Positions 17,048 through 24,295 of a DNA stretch of 64,000 nt are shown one piece after another. How positions within the stretch are numbered: the stretch's first letter is position 1; each line of letters starts with the position of its first letter. Source of the DNA: Lachnospiraceae bacterium (GTDB taxonomy: Bacteria; Bacillota; Clostridia; Lachnospirales; Lachnospiraceae); the NCBI GenBank assembly GCA_015057585.1, contig SVEF01000001.1, positions 248,001-312,000 of the forward strand, given 5' to 3'. Below the pieces are notes generated by a model. It was not told the origin of the DNA. It did not search any database and saw nothing but the letters and a program-made list of their open reading frames with translations. Made by a program: the position numbers and the translations under genes.

Positions 17048-17092
17048 ACCACCTGTGTGTAAAGAAAAACACTTTACAGGTGGTATTTTTTT
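17046..17092 (+). terminator. intrinsic terminator of pdxK overlapping the ylxM promoter
   Basis: ATACCACCTGT (17046-17056) and ACAGGTGGTAT (17076-17086) form a perfect 11-bp stem, followed by seven Ts (17086-17092) that run directly into the ylxM ATG at 17093. The 3' arm also contains AGGTGG, the only visible Shine-Dalgarno for ylxM. Transcripts arriving from pdxK carry the whole hairpin; transcripts from the ylxM promoter start inside the 5' arm and can form only the inner TGTAAAG/CTTTACA stem. Confidence 0.75.
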
Positions 17093-17449
17093 ATGGTAGA
17101 ATTCGTTGAAGAAATCGTAGAGCTTTCTTTATTGTATGACTTTTATGGAGAAATGCTTGATGATCATAAAAAGAAGATATTTGAAGATTATGTCTTAAAT
17201 GACTTATCACTCGCAGAGATTGCAGATGAAGAGGGTATTTCAAGACAGGGTGTGCACGACATTGTAAAGCGTTGCACAAAGAAATTAAAGGAATATGAGT
17301 CAGCACTTCATCTGGTGGAAAAATTTCAGGACATGAAGGAAAAACTCACAGAGGTTACGGAACTTTTAAATAAAGAAACCGAAACCGACAGTAACACAGA
17401 CATTCAGAAGGCAAAGCGGTTACTCAATGAAGTAATTGCAGAACTGTAA
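17093..17449 (+). CDS. ylxM: SRP-associated helix-turn-helix protein YlxM
   Basis: Encodes 118 residues of the UPF0122/YlxM family, cotranscribed with ffh in many Firmicutes. In streptococci YlxM interacts with the signal recognition particle. The sequence has the family start LLYDFYGEMLDDHKKKIFED (residues ~12-31) and a sigma-70 region 4-like helix-turn-helix, SLAEIADEEGISRQGVHDI, followed by a helical coiled-coil-prone tail. ffh follows 24 bases later. Translation initiation depends on AGGTGG located in the hairpin arm just upstream. Confidence 0.93.
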   Translation: MVEFVEEIVELSLLYDFYGEMLDDHKKKIFEDYVLNDLSLAEIADEEGISRQGVHDIVKRCTKKLKEYESALHLVEKFQDMKEKLTEVTELLNKETETDSNTDIQKAKRLLNEVIAEL

Positions 17450-17473
17450 CATTGGTATAAAGGAGTAACTTAG

Positions 17474-18835
17474 ATGGCATTTGACAGTCTTTCCGAAAAA
17501 CTGCAAAACGTGTTTAAAAACCTTCGCGGTAAGGGACGTTTGACAGAAGAAGATGTAAAAATTGCTATGAAAGAAGTTAAGATGGCGCTCTTAGAAGCGG
17601 ACGTTAACTTCAAGGTGGTAAAAAGTTTTATCTCTGCCGTACAGGAGAGAGCCGTTGGTCAGGATGTGTTAAACAGCTTAACACCGGGCCAGATGGTAAT
17701 CAAAATCGTAAATGAAGAACTGGTTCGCCTGATGGGCGAGGAAAAAGCAGAGCTTAAGCTGTTGCAGAGTAACCAGATTACCGTCATTATGATGTGCGGT
17801 CTGCAGGGTGCAGGTAAAACAACGACAGCAGCAAAGATTGCCGGACAGTTAAAGGCAAAGGGCAAGAAACCGCTTTTGGTAGCCTGTGACATTTATCGTC
17901 CTGCTGCCATTGAACAGTTAAAAATCAATGCAGAAAAACAGGGCGTAGACGCGTTCTCCATGGGAACGAACATCAGCCCGGTGAATATTGCAAAAGCAGG
18001 TATGGAGCATGCGGCAAAGAACGGTAATAACGTTGTGATTATCGATACCGCCGGCCGACTCCACATTGATGAGGCAATGATGGAAGAGTTGATAGAAATA
18101 TCCAACGAAATCCCGATTACCAATACATTGCTTACGGTAGACGCCATGACAGGGCAGGATGCCGTAAACGTAGCACAGACATTCCACGAAAAGTTACCGC
18201 TGACCGGTGTGATTTTGACAAAGATGGACAGTGATACCCGTGGTGGTGCGGCATTATCCATCCGTTCCGTGACAGGACTTCCGATTTTATATGTTGGTAT
18301 GGGTGAAAAACTTTCCGACTTGGAACCGTTTTATCCGGACCGTATGGCAAGCAGAATCCTTGGCATGGGCGATATTCTGACTCTGATTGACAAGGCTCAG
18401 GCAGATTTCGATGAAGAAAAAGCAAAAGAAATGACCCGCAAGATGAAAAAAGAGGGGCTTGACTTCAACGATATGTTAGACCAGTTTGAACAGATGAAGA
18501 AAATGGGCGGTATCAGTTCCATTATGAGCATGATGCCGGGCATGGGCGGTGCCCTAAAGGATGTGGAGCTTGATGACGATATGTTCAAAGGTGTGCAGGC
18601 AATTATTTATTCCATGACACCGGCAGAGCGTTCGAATCCGGCACTTCTAAATCCTTCCCGTAAGCGCAGAATTGCAGCAGGTGCGGGAGTAGACATCAGC
18701 GAAGTAAACCGTCTGGTAAAGCAGATGGAACAGCAGAAAAAGATGATGAAACAGCTTTCCGGTATGATGGGAGGCAAAGGAAAACGCAGATTCGGCGGAT
18801 TCCCGGGCGGAATGGGCGGCAGATTCCCGTTCTAA
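17474..18835 (+). CDS. ffh: signal recognition particle protein Ffh
   Basis: Encodes 453 residues. The N domain helical bundle starts MAFDSLSEKLQNVFKNLRG. The GTPase G domain has GLQGAGKTTTAAKIAGQL (P-loop near residue 106), DTAGRLH and TKMDSDTRGGAALS. The C-terminal M domain is methionine-rich (MMPGMGGALKD, residues ~350-440) with the RNA-binding PSRKRRIAAGAG helix. It ends in a Gly/Arg/Phe-rich tail. Ffh binds 4.5S/6S scRNA and signal sequences and docks at FtsY on the membrane. AAAGGAG precedes the ATG. Confidence 0.97.
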   Translation: MAFDSLSEKLQNVFKNLRGKGRLTEEDVKIAMKEVKMALLEADVNFKVVKSFISAVQERAVGQDVLNSLTPGQMVIKIVNEELVRLMGEEKAELKLLQSNQITVIMMCGLQGAGKTTTAAKIAGQLKAKGKKPLLVACDIYRPAAIEQLKINAEKQGVDAFSMGTNISPVNIAKAGMEHAAKNGNNVVIIDTAGRLHIDEAMMEELIEISNEIPITNTLLTVDAMTGQDAVNVAQTFHEKLPLTGVILTKMDSDTRGGAALSIRSVTGLPILYVGMGEKLSDLEPFYPDRMASRILGMGDILTLIDKAQADFDEEKAKEMTRKMKKEGLDFNDMLDQFEQMKKMGGISSIMSMMPGMGGALKDVELDDDMFKGVQAIIYSMTPAERSNPALLNPSRKRRIAAGAGVDISEVNRLVKQMEQQKKMMKQLSGMMGGKGKRRFGGFPGGMGGRFPF

Positions 18836-18925
18836 AAAATAAGCAGTGTTTTATCGTACTACGTACCGATAATTCATATAGAAAACAAAAACCATATATT
18901 ATTTAATTTTTAGGAGGAAACTAAA

Positions 18926-19168
18926 ATGGCAGTAAAGATCAGATTAAAGAGAATGGGACAGAAGAAGGCACCTTTTTATAGAATCATCGTAGCTGATTCT
19001 CGTTCCCCAAGAGACGGTAAGTTCATCGCAGAAGTTGGTACTTATGATCCAACTAAGACACCTAGCGCATTCAACATCAACGAAGAAGAAGCTAAGAAGT
19101 GGCTTGCTAACGGCGCTCAGCCAACTGAAACTGTTGCTAAGTTATTCAAGAAGGCTGGTATTAAGTAG
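18926..19168 (+). CDS. rpsP: 30S ribosomal protein S16
   Basis: Encodes 80 residues. The S16 signature [19 protein letters not shown] begins at residue 3, followed by [18 protein letters not shown] and the conserved [18 protein letters not shown] precedes the ATG. The 90-base gap after ffh holds an imperfect short hairpin (TATCG...CGATA around 18856-18874) but no convincing terminator. Codon use favours GCT and GTT, as in other highly expressed genes of the window such as rplS. Confidence 0.97.
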   Translation: MAVKIRLKRMGQKKAPFYRIIVADSRSPRDGKFIAEVGTYDPTKTPSAFNINEEEAKKWLANGAQPTETVAKLFKKAGIK

Positions 19169-19212
19169 TCTCTAACATAACTTAAATAACTTTCAGAAAG
19201 GTGCGTAAAGAT

Positions 19213-19443
19213 ATGAAGGAATTAGTAAAAGTTATCGCTATGGCACTGGTAGATCATCCGGAAGAAGTTGTTGTAACAGAGACAGAAAACGACAAGACAA
19301 TTCTTGTGGAGTTAAAGGTAGCTCCGGAAGACATGGGTAAGGTAATCGGCAAGCAGGGCCGTATTGCAAAGTCCATTCGTACCGTTGTAAAGGCAGCTTC
19401 CACAAAGGACGATAAGAAGGTAGTTGTAGAAATTCTTCAGTAA
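19213..19443 (+). CDS. khpA: KH-domain RNA-binding protein KhpA
   Basis: Encodes 76 residues; a GTG twelve bases upstream would extend it but AAGGTG spaced for the ATG at 19213 makes that the better start. The single KH domain carries the GxxG loop as DMGKVIGKQGRIAKSIRTVV. KhpA pairs with KhpB (Jag/EloR) to bind many RNAs and influences cell elongation. Its place between rpsP and rimM is conserved in Firmicutes. Confidence 0.94.
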   Translation: MKELVKVIAMALVDHPEEVVVTETENDKTILVELKVAPEDMGKVIGKQGRIAKSIRTVVKAASTKDDKKVVVEILQ

Positions 19444-19466
19444 TTTACTGACAGGATGAGAAAATT

Positions 19467-19497
19467 AAGCGCAGGGTATATTTGCCTTGCGCTTTTT
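19467..19497 (+). terminator. intra-operon hairpin with T-run between khpA and rimM
   Basis: AAGCGCAGGG (19467-19476) pairs with CCTTGCGCTT (19485-19494), one G-U included, with an 8-nt loop and TTTTT at 19493-19497. It lies 25 bases before the rimM start. It would attenuate rather than end transcription, since rimM and trmD have no other visible promoter. Confidence 0.7.
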
Positions 19498-19521
19498 ATT
19501 CAGAAAGGAAAAGGGGATTAC

Positions 19522-20031
19522 ATGAGTGAAGATTTGTTAAGAGTCGGAGTCATTGCAAATACACATGGGGTACACGGTGAAGTTAAGGTATTTCCGACCA
19601 CGGATGACATGACCCGATTTAAAAAATTGAAACAGGTAATATTGGATACCGGAAAAGAGCAGAGAACCTTAGAAATCGCAAGTGTAAAATTCTTTAAGAA
19701 CCTTGCAATTTTAAAGTTTAAGGGAATCGATAACATAAATGACATTGAAAAGTATAAGGGCAAGGATTTACTGATTACCAGAGAACAGGCCGTTCCGTTA
19801 AAGAAAGATGAATATTTCATCTGTGACCTGATTGGATGTCAGGTAGTGACAGAGGACGGAACAGAAGTGGGAGAACTGACCGAGGTGCTTCAGACGGCTG
19901 CAAATGATGTATTTGTGGTACAGGCAGGCAAAAAAGAGGTCTTAGTACCGTATATCAATGACTGTGTCACTGAGGTTTCCATTGAAGAAAAGAAGGTAAC
20001 AATCAGGCTTCTTCCGGGCATGATGGATTAA
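19522..20031 (+). CDS. rimM: 16S rRNA processing protein RimM
   Basis: Encodes 169 residues. The start at 19522 has AAGGGGA five bases upstream; the longer in-frame extension runs through the khpA-rimM hairpin and is rejected. RimM blocks are [20 protein letters not shown] at the N-terminus, the PRC-barrel strand region [19 protein letters not shown], and [18 protein letters not shown] near the C-terminus. RimM binds S19 during maturation of the 30S head. trmD follows by 26 bases. Confidence 0.96.
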   Translation: MSEDLLRVGVIANTHGVHGEVKVFPTTDDMTRFKKLKQVILDTGKEQRTLEIASVKFFKNLAILKFKGIDNINDIEKYKGKDLLITREQAVPLKKDEYFICDLIGCQVVTEDGTEVGELTEVLQTAANDVFVVQAGKKEVLVPYINDCVTEVSIEEKKVTIRLLPGMMD

Positions 20032-20057
20032 ACAAAGGGTATTATTAGGAGAACAAG

Positions 20058-20759
20058 ATGAATTTCTATGTAATGACATTATTTCCTGAAATGATAGAAC
20101 AGGGGTTAAACACCAGTATCATCGGACGGGCGATGGAAAAGGATTTGTTGTCCTTAAAAGCAATCAATATCAGGGATTATACGTTAGATAAACATAAGAG
20201 AGTGGATGATTATCCGTATGGCGGCGGAGCAGGCATGTTAATGACCGTGGAGCCGGTCTTGCGCACCTATGAAGCGGTCCGTGCAGATATTGCAGAAAGA
20301 ACAGGAAAGAGCGAACGCCCGAGGGTGGTTTATCTGACTCCTTGGGGACATACGTTTACCCAGAAGATGGCAAAAGAACTGGCACAGGAAGAAAATCTGG
20401 TGTTTTTATGCGGTCACTATGAGGGAATCGATGAGAGAGCGTTAGAGGAAGTTGCGACCGATTTCGTATCTATCGGTGACTATGTACTGACCGGCGGTGA
20501 ACTTCCTGCTATGGTGATGATTGATGCGATTTCCAGACTGATACCGGGGGTTTTAAATAACGAAGATTCCGCAGAGTATGAAAGTTTTACCGGAAATCTG
20601 CTGGAGCATCCGCAATATACCAGACCGGAAGAATATAACGGAAAACGTGTGCCGGATGTGCTTTTGTCCGGACATCATGCCAAGATTGAGGCATGGAGAA
20701 AAGAACAATCAATAGAAAGAACAAAGAAATTCCGTCCTGATTTGCTCGAAAAGATGTAA
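20058..20759 (+). CDS. trmD: tRNA (guanine-N1)-methyltransferase TrmD
   Basis: Encodes 233 residues. TrmD methylates G37 next to the anticodon. Motifs are MNFYVMTLFPEMIEQ, DDYPYGGGAGMLM near residue 52, YLTPWGHTFTQ, LCGHYEGIDERALEE near residue 117, and SIGDYVLTGGELPAMVMID, the AdoMet-binding trefoil knot with the catalytic Asp. The family usually reads Q-G-R-x-F where this has W-G-H-T-F; otherwise the core is intact. AGGAGA precedes the ATG. Confidence 0.96.
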   Translation: MNFYVMTLFPEMIEQGLNTSIIGRAMEKDLLSLKAINIRDYTLDKHKRVDDYPYGGGAGMLMTVEPVLRTYEAVRADIAERTGKSERPRVVYLTPWGHTFTQKMAKELAQEENLVFLCGHYEGIDERALEEVATDFVSIGDYVLTGGELPAMVMIDAISRLIPGVLNNEDSAEYESFTGNLLEHPQYTRPEEYNGKRVPDVLLSGHHAKIEAWRKEQSIERTKKFRPDLLEKM

Positions 20760-20796
20760 TTGTTTCAAAAAAACCTAAAATTTACAAAGAAAATGC

Positions 20797-20825
20797 TTGC
20801 AAAAATAGGAATTATGTTGTATAAT
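20797..20825 (+). promoter_or_regulatory. sigma-A promoter of rplS
   Basis: TTGCAA (20797-20802) and a perfect TATAAT (20820-20825) are 17 bases apart, giving rplS its own promoter downstream of trmD. Confidence 0.8.
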
Positions 20826-20831
20826 ATTTCT

Positions 20832-20899
20832 TCGTGAGACAAGATGTTCCGCTGTATCGGATAGGCTGATAGTAAGAATGTCTGTAAATATAAGGAGGT
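20832..20899 (+). ncRNA. L19 leader-like structured 5' UTR of rplS
   Basis: Between promoter and start codon, AGACA (20837-20841) can pair with TGTCT (20879-20883) as an outer stem enclosing an inner hairpin TCCG (20848-20851) / CGGA (20858-20861). Position, size and two-stem layout match the L19 ribosomal-protein leader known from low-GC Gram-positives, thought to mediate autogenous control. A covariance-model match has not been tested. Confidence 0.6.
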
Positions 20900-20906
20900 C
20901 ACAAAA

Positions 20907-21254
20907 ATGAACGACATTATCAAGAACATTGAAGCAGCTCAGATTAAGGCTGAAGTTGCAGAATTCCACGTTGGTGATACTGTTAAGGTATACGCTAAGG
21001 TAAAGGAAGGAAACCGTGAAAGAACTCAGATGTTTGAAGGCATCGTAATCAAGAGACAGAACGGTGGCGCAAGAGAAACATTCACAGTTAGAAAGAACTC
21101 TAACGGTGTTGGTGTTGAAAAGACTTGGCCATTACATTCTCCACACGTTGAGAGAATCGAAGTAGTTCGTCGTGGTAAGGTTAGACGTGCTAAGTTAACT
21201 TATCTCCGTGAAAGAACTGGTAAGAGTGCTAAGGTTAAAGAGCTTGTTAGATAA
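20907..21254 (+). CDS. rplS: 50S ribosomal protein L19
   Basis: Encodes 115 residues. L19 markers are [26 protein letters not shown] (residues ~22-47), [37 protein letters not shown] and [23 protein letters not shown]19 lies at the subunit interface and takes part in bridge formation. AAGGAGG precedes the ATG. It has its own promoter, a structured leader and a terminator, so it can be expressed apart from trmD. Confidence 0.97.
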   Translation: MNDIIKNIEAAQIKAEVAEFHVGDTVKVYAKVKEGNRERTQMFEGIVIKRQNGGARETFTVRKNSNGVGVEKTWPLHSPHVERIEVVRRGKVRRAKLTYLRERTGKSAKVKELVR

Positions 21255-21270
21255 TTTACCGACAAACATG

Positions 21271-21299
21271 GGCTTCAGGATTTTCCTGGAGCCTTTTTT
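21271..21299 (+). terminator. intrinsic terminator of rplS
   Basis: GGCTTCAGG (21271-21279) pairs with CCTGGAGCC (21285-21293), one G-U included, followed by TTTTTT. Confidence 0.9.
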
Positions 21300-21361
21300 G
21301 TTGAAAACGAAACGGTTTCATGGTATATTTATTTAGATAAACAGAAAGGAAGAAATATCCC

Positions 21362-21937
21362 ATGGATATGTATTTATACAGTAAAAAGCCAAAGATTAAA
21401 AAGGTGATTAAGTCGATTGTTTTTTGGATTTTAGAAATAGTGTTGGTTGTATTTGCAGCATATCTTGTCATTGAGTATGGTGTAGAAAAAACAACGATGA
21501 TGGACGTTTCTATGAGCGGAACACTGGAAGAAAATGAAAAGATTATTATCAATAAACTTTCTTATCTACGGAAACAACCGGAACGGTTTGATGTCGTTGT
21601 ATTTAAGCAGGGAGACAGTGAGCATGAGTTTTATAAAATCAGAAGAGTCATCGGAGTGCCGGGAGATGTGATTGAAATTATAGAAGGCATGGTATATATT
21701 AACGGTGAGAAATTGGAAGAGGTAATCAAAGTGGAACCGATGCGGGTTGCGGGGATTGCCCAGGAACCGGTACAGTTGCAGGAGAATGAGTACTTTTTAC
21801 TTGGTGACAATCGAAATTCCAGTGAGGACAGCCGTTTTGCCAGCGTTGGGATTGTAGTGAAGAAAGATATTATCGGGAAAGCGGCAATACGTTTAAAACC
21901 GTTTGCGCTTATAGAAAAAATCAATCGGGAGGACTAA
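21362..21937 (+). CDS. lepB: signal peptidase I with an atypical catalytic lysine region
   Basis: Encodes 191 residues. One N-terminal membrane helix (residues ~15-38) is followed by the nucleophile motif, here DVSMSGTLEENEK with Ser50; the family norm is SM-x-PTL. The general-base region reads FYKIRRVIGVPGD. Families normally have Y-x-K-R-[IV]-[IV]-G, so Arg94 occupies the usual Lys position and a Lys is found two residues earlier (Lys92). The C-terminal box LLGDNRNSSEDSRF is intact. The enzyme would cleave signal peptides on the outer face of the membrane. Gene position before rbgA-rnhB is conserved in Firmicutes. Function is probable but the dyad needs checking. Confidence 0.85.
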   Translation: MDMYLYSKKPKIKKVIKSIVFWILEIVLVVFAAYLVIEYGVEKTTMMDVSMSGTLEENEKIIINKLSYLRKQPERFDVVVFKQGDSEHEFYKIRRVIGVPGDVIEIIEGMVYINGEKLEEVIKVEPMRVAGIAQEPVQLQENEYFLLGDNRNSSEDSRFASVGIVVKKDIIGKAAIRLKPFALIEKINRED

Positions 21938-21939
21938 AA

Positions 21940-22794
21940 ATGCATTATCAGTGGTATCCGGGACATATGTCAAAAGCAAAAAGACAGATGCAGGAAGATA
22001 TGAAACTTATTGATGTCGTGATTGAACTTGTGGACGCCAGAATTCCGTACAGTTCCAAGAATCCGGACATTGACTATATTGCAAAAGGGAAAGACCGTGT
22101 TATTTTATTAAATAAATCCGATTTAGCAGATGATGTTGCGACGACAGCATTCCGGCGCTATTATGAGGAAAAAGGCTTTCATGTATGCACGGTTAATTCC
22201 AAAGGCGGAAACGGTGTAAAAAATGTAATGAATACCGTTCGTGCAGCATGTAAAGAAAAATTGGAAAAAGACCGTGCACGAGGCATTATCGGCCGTCCGA
22301 TCCGTGCGATGATTGTAGGAATTCCAAATGTAGGAAAATCCACGTTTATCAATTCGTTTGCAGGTAAGGCATGTGTGAAGACCGGAAATAAGCCGGGTGT
22401 TACGAAAGGAAAACAGTGGATCCGGTTGAATAAGGAACTGGAACTTTTAGATACTCCGGGAATCTTATGGCCGAAATTTGAAGACCAGACCGTTGGAATT
22501 CATATTGCCATGATTGGTTCCATCAATGAGGATTTGTTAGATCAGGTGGAAATGTCTATTAAATTGATGGATTATATTATGCAGAAGTATCCGGGCTTCC
22601 TTGCAGGAAGATACAATGTTCCGGAAGAAGGCACCGGAGAAGAAATGTTGTCTAAGATTGCAGAAAAGCGTGCCTGTAAGAAAAAAGGCGGAGAACTGGA
22701 TTTGGAAAAGATGGCATCATTTATTGTAGATGATTTCAGAGGCGGTCGGATCGGAAAAATTACGCTGGAGTGTCCGGAAGATTTTACTCCGTAA
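21940..22794 (+). CDS. rbgA: ribosome biogenesis GTPase RbgA (YlqF)
   Basis: Encodes 284 residues of a circularly permuted GTPase required for late 50S assembly. The permuted order is visible: NKSDLAD (G4) near residue 60, before GIPNVGKSTFINSFAGK (G1) near residue 123, then NKPGVTKGKQWI (G2) and LLDTPGILWP (G3). The N-terminus YPGHMSKAKRQM is typical. The C-terminal domain ends with the conserved DDFRGGRIGKITLE. It starts two bases after lepB, implying coupling, and rnhB follows by 16 bases. Confidence 0.96.
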   Translation: MHYQWYPGHMSKAKRQMQEDMKLIDVVIELVDARIPYSSKNPDIDYIAKGKDRVILLNKSDLADDVATTAFRRYYEEKGFHVCTVNSKGGNGVKNVMNTVRAACKEKLEKDRARGIIGRPIRAMIVGIPNVGKSTFINSFAGKACVKTGNKPGVTKGKQWIRLNKELELLDTPGILWPKFEDQTVGIHIAMIGSINEDLLDQVEMSIKLMDYIMQKYPGFLAGRYNVPEEGTGEEMLSKIAEKRACKKKGGELDLEKMASFIVDDFRGGRIGKITLECPEDFTP

Positions 22795-22810
22795 AAGAAG
22801 GAGAATTTTT

Positions 22811-23569
22811 ATGAACAAAATTTCAGAGATAAAAGAAATGTTAGAGCAGGCAGGAATACCGGAACTTCCTGAGGTTATGGCGCGTTTTGCGGCGGACGAA
22901 AGGGAAGGCGTGAAAAAACTTCTTGTGAAAGCGCAAAAAAGACTGGATGCTTATGAAAAGGAAGTTGCCCGTACGGAAAACATGAAGATTTATGAACGCA
23001 AATACAGTGATTATTCTTACATTTGCGGAATTGATGAGGTCGGACGCGGACCACTGGCAGGACCGGTTGTGGCGGCTGCGGTGATTTTGCCGAAGGACTG
23101 TAATATTTTATATATTAATGATTCCAAGCAGCTTTCTGAGGAAAAAAGAGAAACTCTCTACGAAGAAATCATGGAGAAAGCAGTCGGAGTCGGTATCGGG
23201 ATTGTTTCGCATGAACGGATTGATGAAATCAATATTTTGCAGGCTACATATGAGGCAATGCGGCAGGCGGTTTCCAAACTTCCGGTCACACCGGATTTGT
23301 TGTTAAATGATGCAGTGACTATTCCGGGGCTGGAAATGAAACAGGTACCGATTATTAAGGGAGATGCCAAGAGTATTTCTATTGCGGCTGCAAGTATTGT
23401 AGCCAAAGTAACAAGAGACCGAATGATGGTCGAATTGGACCGCTTTTACCCGGAATACGGATTTGCCGGAAACAAAGGCTATGGTGCGGCAGCACATATT
23501 GATGCCATAAAGAGAATCGGCCCATGTCCGATTCACCGTAGGACATTTATCCGTAACTTTACGTCATAA
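22811..23569 (+). CDS. rnhB: ribonuclease HII
   Basis: Encodes 252 residues. The start at 22811 follows AAGGAG; the frame is open upstream but overlaps rbgA. The catalytic metal ligands are in CGIDEVGRGPLAGPVVAAAV near residue 75 (Asp and Glu), INDSKQLSEEKR, and LLNDAVTIPG. The motif KGDAKSISIAAASIVAKVTRD confirms RNase HII. The first 70 residues form the extra N-terminal helical region seen in many Firmicute members. It removes RNA from RNA-DNA hybrids and single misincorporated ribonucleotides. Confidence 0.96.
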   Translation: MNKISEIKEMLEQAGIPELPEVMARFAADEREGVKKLLVKAQKRLDAYEKEVARTENMKIYERKYSDYSYICGIDEVGRGPLAGPVVAAAVILPKDCNILYINDSKQLSEEKRETLYEEIMEKAVGVGIGIVSHERIDEINILQATYEAMRQAVSKLPVTPDLLLNDAVTIPGLEMKQVPIIKGDAKSISIAAASIVAKVTRDRMMVELDRFYPEYGFAGNKGYGAAAHIDAIKRIGPCPIHRRTFIRNFTS

Positions 23570-23589
23570 TTTATCTTAGGAGGATGAGG

Positions 23590-23868
23590 ATGAAGCAAAG
23601 TGAAACAGCAAAAACAGCAGTAGCCTTATCCTACGAGGCAGAGGATGCAGCACCGAAGATTCTGGCAACCGGAAAGGGGTATGTTGCGGAAAAAATCATA
23701 GAAACAGCCAAAGAATGTGATGTGCCGGTACATAAAGATGCAAAACTTGCCGAGACGCTTTCCAAACTGGAAATCGGTGACTATATTCCGAAGGAACTTT
23801 ATGGAGTTGTGGCAGAAATCCTGGTTTTTGTAGACCGGGTTGAAGGTATAAAAAAGCATGGAAAATAA
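23590..23868 (+). CDS. FlhB C-terminal-like protein (YlqH type)
   Basis: Encodes 92 residues. The start at 23590 is six bases after AGGAGG; an ATG at 23584 touches that site directly and is unlikely. The protein resembles the cytoplasmic domain of FlhB/YscU (AVALSYEAEDAAPKILATGKG, then IIETAKECDVPVHKDAKLAETLSKLEIG in parts, ending in EILVFVDRV). The autocleavage NPTH motif of true FlhB and all membrane helices are missing. The same gene sits between rnhB and yraN in B. subtilis (ylqH). Its function is unknown. Confidence 0.88.
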   Translation: MKQSETAKTAVALSYEAEDAAPKILATGKGYVAEKIIETAKECDVPVHKDAKLAETLSKLEIGDYIPKELYGVVAEILVFVDRVEGIKKHGK

Positions 23869-24211
23869 ACGAAAACTCGGACAGGCAAAGGAAGAGGCGG
23901 CAGCACAATTTTTGCTGCAGGAGGGTTTTACCCTTTTAGAACGAAATTATTATTTCCCGGGCGGTGAAATTGATTTAGTTGCAAGAGATCAGGAATATCT
24001 TGTGTTTATTGAGGTGAAATACAGGAAAAATACCGGTTTTGGCTTCCCGGAGGAGGCGGTAACCGTTTCAAAACAAAGAAAACTTGCTTTGGGGGCAAGA
24101 AGATATCTGTATGAACACCGAATATCACCGGAGACACCGTGCAGATTCGACGTGATTTCCATTTGCGGTAATGAACTTGTCCGGATAGAGAATGCTTTCT
24201 GTTTGACATAA
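23858..24211 (+). CDS. yraN: YraN/UPF0102 family endonuclease-like protein
   Basis: Encodes 117 residues and overlaps the previous gene by 11 bases. The family core is LLQEGFTLLERNYYFPGGEIDLVARD followed by YLVFIEVKYRKN, with the E-I-D-L and E-V-K arrangement of a PD-(D/E)XK nuclease-like fold. SKQRKLALGARRYL follows. UPF0102 proteins are widespread and their cellular role is not settled; Holliday-junction or DNA-repair roles have been proposed from the fold. Length is normal. Confidence 0.92.
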   Translation: MENKRKLGQAKEEAAAQFLLQEGFTLLERNYYFPGGEIDLVARDQEYLVFIEVKYRKNTGFGFPEEAVTVSKQRKLALGARRYLYEHRISPETPCRFDVISICGNELVRIENAFCLT

Positions 24212-24231
24212 GGTTTGGCATATTGTAAAAT
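24203..24231 (+). promoter_or_regulatory. candidate sigma-A promoter for der
   Basis: A perfect TTGACA (24203-24208) overlaps the end of yraN; TAAAAT (24226-24231) follows after 17 bases, 64 bases before the der start. Confidence 0.65.
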
Positions 24232-24295
24232 ATGGAATGTATTTTTTTTGAACTAAAGGATAATGATTATAGAAGAAAGATAAGAGGTAATAGCT

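Noticed and set aside
18836-18925. Structured leader or terminator between ffh and rpsP
   Set aside because: The only pairing is a short TATCG/CGATA stem with a bulge and no T-run; too weak to call.
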